A program made the position numbers and the translations under genes. This document shows, piece by piece, positions 62,192 to 64,000 of a stretch of 64,000 bases of DNA. The notes beneath the pieces are model-generated. The model saw nothing but the letters and a program-made list of their open reading frames with translations, was not told the origin of the DNA and did not search any database. The DNA comes from Henricia sp. BOLD:AAB3569 (lineage: Eukaryota > Echinodermata > Asteroidea > Spinulosida > Echinasteridae). The number at the start of each line of letters is the position of its first letter. Within the stretch, counting starts at the first letter, position 1. Location of the stretch: positions 1 to 64,000 of the forward strand of contig JBBELK010000994.1 in assembly GCA_037783545.1 (NCBI GenBank), given 5' to 3'.

Positions 62192-64000
62192 GGTCCCGTG
62201 GTGTAACGGTTAGCACTCGAGACTCTGAATCTCGCGATCCGAGTTCAAATCTCGGTGGGACCTTGTATGGGTCAGTCTTTTGTGCAGGTTCTTTACTGCA
62301 ATGTCTTTTATTAACTTCTACATTTTATATATTCTAGCTACAAGGGGTTGATGAAATGGTATGACTGGTCCCATGGTGTAATGGTTAGCACTCGAGACTT
62401 TGAATCTCGCGATCCGAGTTCAAATCTCGGTGGGACCTTGTACTATTTTAACCTTTGTGTGAGTGGTTTACTGAAATGTTTTCGGTTAACTTTTAGATTT
62501 GATATATTCTAGTTACAACTGCTTGGTGTGCAAAAGCATGACTGGTCCCTTGGTGTGACGGTTAGCACTCGAGACTCTGAATCTCGCGATCCGAGTTCAA
62601 ATCTCGGTGGGACCTTGTATGGGTCAGGCTTTTGTGCAGGTTCTTTACTGCAATGTCTTTTATTAACTTCTACATTTTATATATTCTAGCTACAAGGGGT
62701 TGATGAAAGGGTATCACTGGTCCCATGGTGTAATGGTTAGCACTCGAGACTTTGAATCTCGCGATCCGAGTTCAAATCTCGGTGGGACCTTGTACTATTT
62801 TAACCTTTGTGTGAGTGGTTTACTGAAATGTTTTCGGTTAACTTTTAGATTTGATATATTCTAGTTACAACTGCTTGGTGTGCAAAAGCATGACTGGTCC
62901 CTTGGTGTAACGGTTAGCACTCGAGACTCTGAATCTCGCGATCCGAGTTCAAATCTCGGTGGGACCTTGTATGGGTCAGGCCTTTGTGCAGGTTCTTTAC
63001 TGCAATGTCTTTTATTAACTTCTACATTTTATATATTCTAGCTACAAGGGGTTGATGAAAGGGTATGACTGGTCCCATGGTGTAATGGTTAGCACTCGAG
63101 ACTTTGAATCTCGCGATCCGAGTCCAAATCTCGGTGGGACATTGTACCTTTGTGTGAGCGGTTTACTCCATTTCTTTCGGTTAACTTCTAGATTTGATAT
63201 ATTCCAGTTACAACTGCTTGGTGTGCAAAAGCATGACTGGTCCCATGGTGTAACGGTTAGCACTCGAGACTCTGAATCTCGCAATCCGAGTTCAAATCTC
63301 GGTGGGACCTTCTATGGGTCAGTCCTTTGTGCAGGTTCTTTACTGCAATGTGTTTTATTAACTTCTACATTTTATATATTCTAGCTACAAGGGGTTGATA
63401 AAATGGTATGACTGGTCCCATGGTGTAATGGTTAGCACTCGAGACTTTGAATCTCGCGATCCGAGTTCAAATCTCGGTGGGACCTTGTACTATTTTAACC
63501 TTTGTGTGAGTGGTTTACTGAAATGTTTTCGGTTAACTTTTAGATTTGATATATTCTAGTTACAACTGCTTGGTGTGCAAAAGCATGACTGGTCCCTTGG
63601 TGTGACGGTTAGCACTCGAGACTCTGAATCTCGCGATCCGAGTTCAAATCTCGGTGGGACCTTGTATGGGTCAGGCTTTTGTGCAGGTTCTTTACTGCAA
63701 TGTCTTTTATTAACTTCTACATTTTATATATTCTAGCTACAAGGGGTTGATGAAAGGGTATCACTGGTCCCATGGTGTAATGGTTAGCACTCGAGACTTT
63801 GAATCTCGCGATCCGAGTTCAAATCTCGGTGGGACCTTGTACTATTTTAACCTTTGTGTGAGTGGTTTACTGAAATGTTTTCGGTTAACTTTTAGATTTG
63901 ATATATTCTAGTTACAACTGCTTGGTGTGCAAAAGCATGACTGGTCCCTTGGTGTAACGGTTAGCACTCGAGACTCTGAATCTCGCGATCCGAGTTCAAA
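62192..64000 (+). tRNA. tRNA-Gln array, block 11 (11 loci, runs off the window)
   Basis: CTG genes start at 62192, 62544, 62896, 63239, 63591 and 63943 (cut after 58 nt by the window end). TTG genes start at 62367, 62719, 63071, 63414, 63766. CTG copies 62544, 62896, 63591 and 63943 begin ggtccct, a T7.T66 mismatch at the base of the acceptor; 62544 and 63591 also have tggtgtgacgg in box A. The pattern CTG-TTG alternates here instead of the three-gene order, with a 1047-bp step (62544/63591, 62719/63766, 62896/63943). The array continues beyond 64000. Confidence 0.93.

Noticed and set aside
12325..64000. CRISPR array (regular repeats with spacers)
   Set aside because: The repeat is a 72-nt eukaryotic tRNA gene with internal promoter boxes, and the spacers belong to three shared families rather than being unique.
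12325..64000. tRNA-derived SINE family
   Set aside because: No A-rich tail, no target-site duplications, no dispersed copies; the units are strictly head-to-tail and the full tRNA fold with a terminator is kept.
12325..64000. Phage or bacterial tRNA cluster
   Set aside because: One isotype only, no encoded CCA, eukaryotic Gln sequence with A/B boxes and T-run terminators, and no prokaryotic genes nearby.

Overview
The window is almost entirely tandem repeat DNA from a eukaryotic nuclear genome. I see no credible protein-coding gene. It contains 293 loci of one eukaryotic-type tRNA-Gln gene, 72 nt long, with internal A and B boxes, T-run terminators and no encoded CCA. An animal is plausible, but nothing here fixes the taxon.

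Layout. (1) Positions 1-12266 are a satellite of about 45 head-to-tail copies of a 273-bp unit. The first ~2.9 kb is full of one-base insertions and looks like a poorly polished contig end; the rest is nearly homogeneous. (2) At 12266/12267 the satellite passes directly into the tRNA array. (3) Positions 12267-64000 hold the 293 tRNA-Gln loci, all on the + strand, about 175 bp apart, and the array runs off the right edge. By my reading 191 have anticodon CTG, 101 have TTG, and one (18081) has CTT, a lysine anticodon. (4) The array is interrupted once, by about 607 bp of unrelated single-copy DNA at 17111-17717. That DNA has a TATA/initiator pair and may be an LTR fragment.

Organisation. The array is built mainly from a three-gene module of about 520 bp: TTG gene, spacer, CTG gene, spacer, CTG gene, spacer. 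Three spacer families share a core with a TATA-like element centred about 38 bp upstream of each gene. Each family has its own T4-T6 terminator at its own distance from the gene. Modules are joined into higher-order repeats (350, 881, 1047, 2275 bp and others), as expected from unequal exchange and gene conversion. Most copies fold cleanly. One class of 30 copies carries an anticodon-stem mismatch, the TTG copies nearest the satellite carry two stem mismatches, and a few loci are truncated or internally duplicated.

Long open frames exist across both arrays, but they follow from repeat units that lack stops. I reject them as genes. Gene positions were read by eye; copy numbers depend on correct assembly of a very repetitive region.
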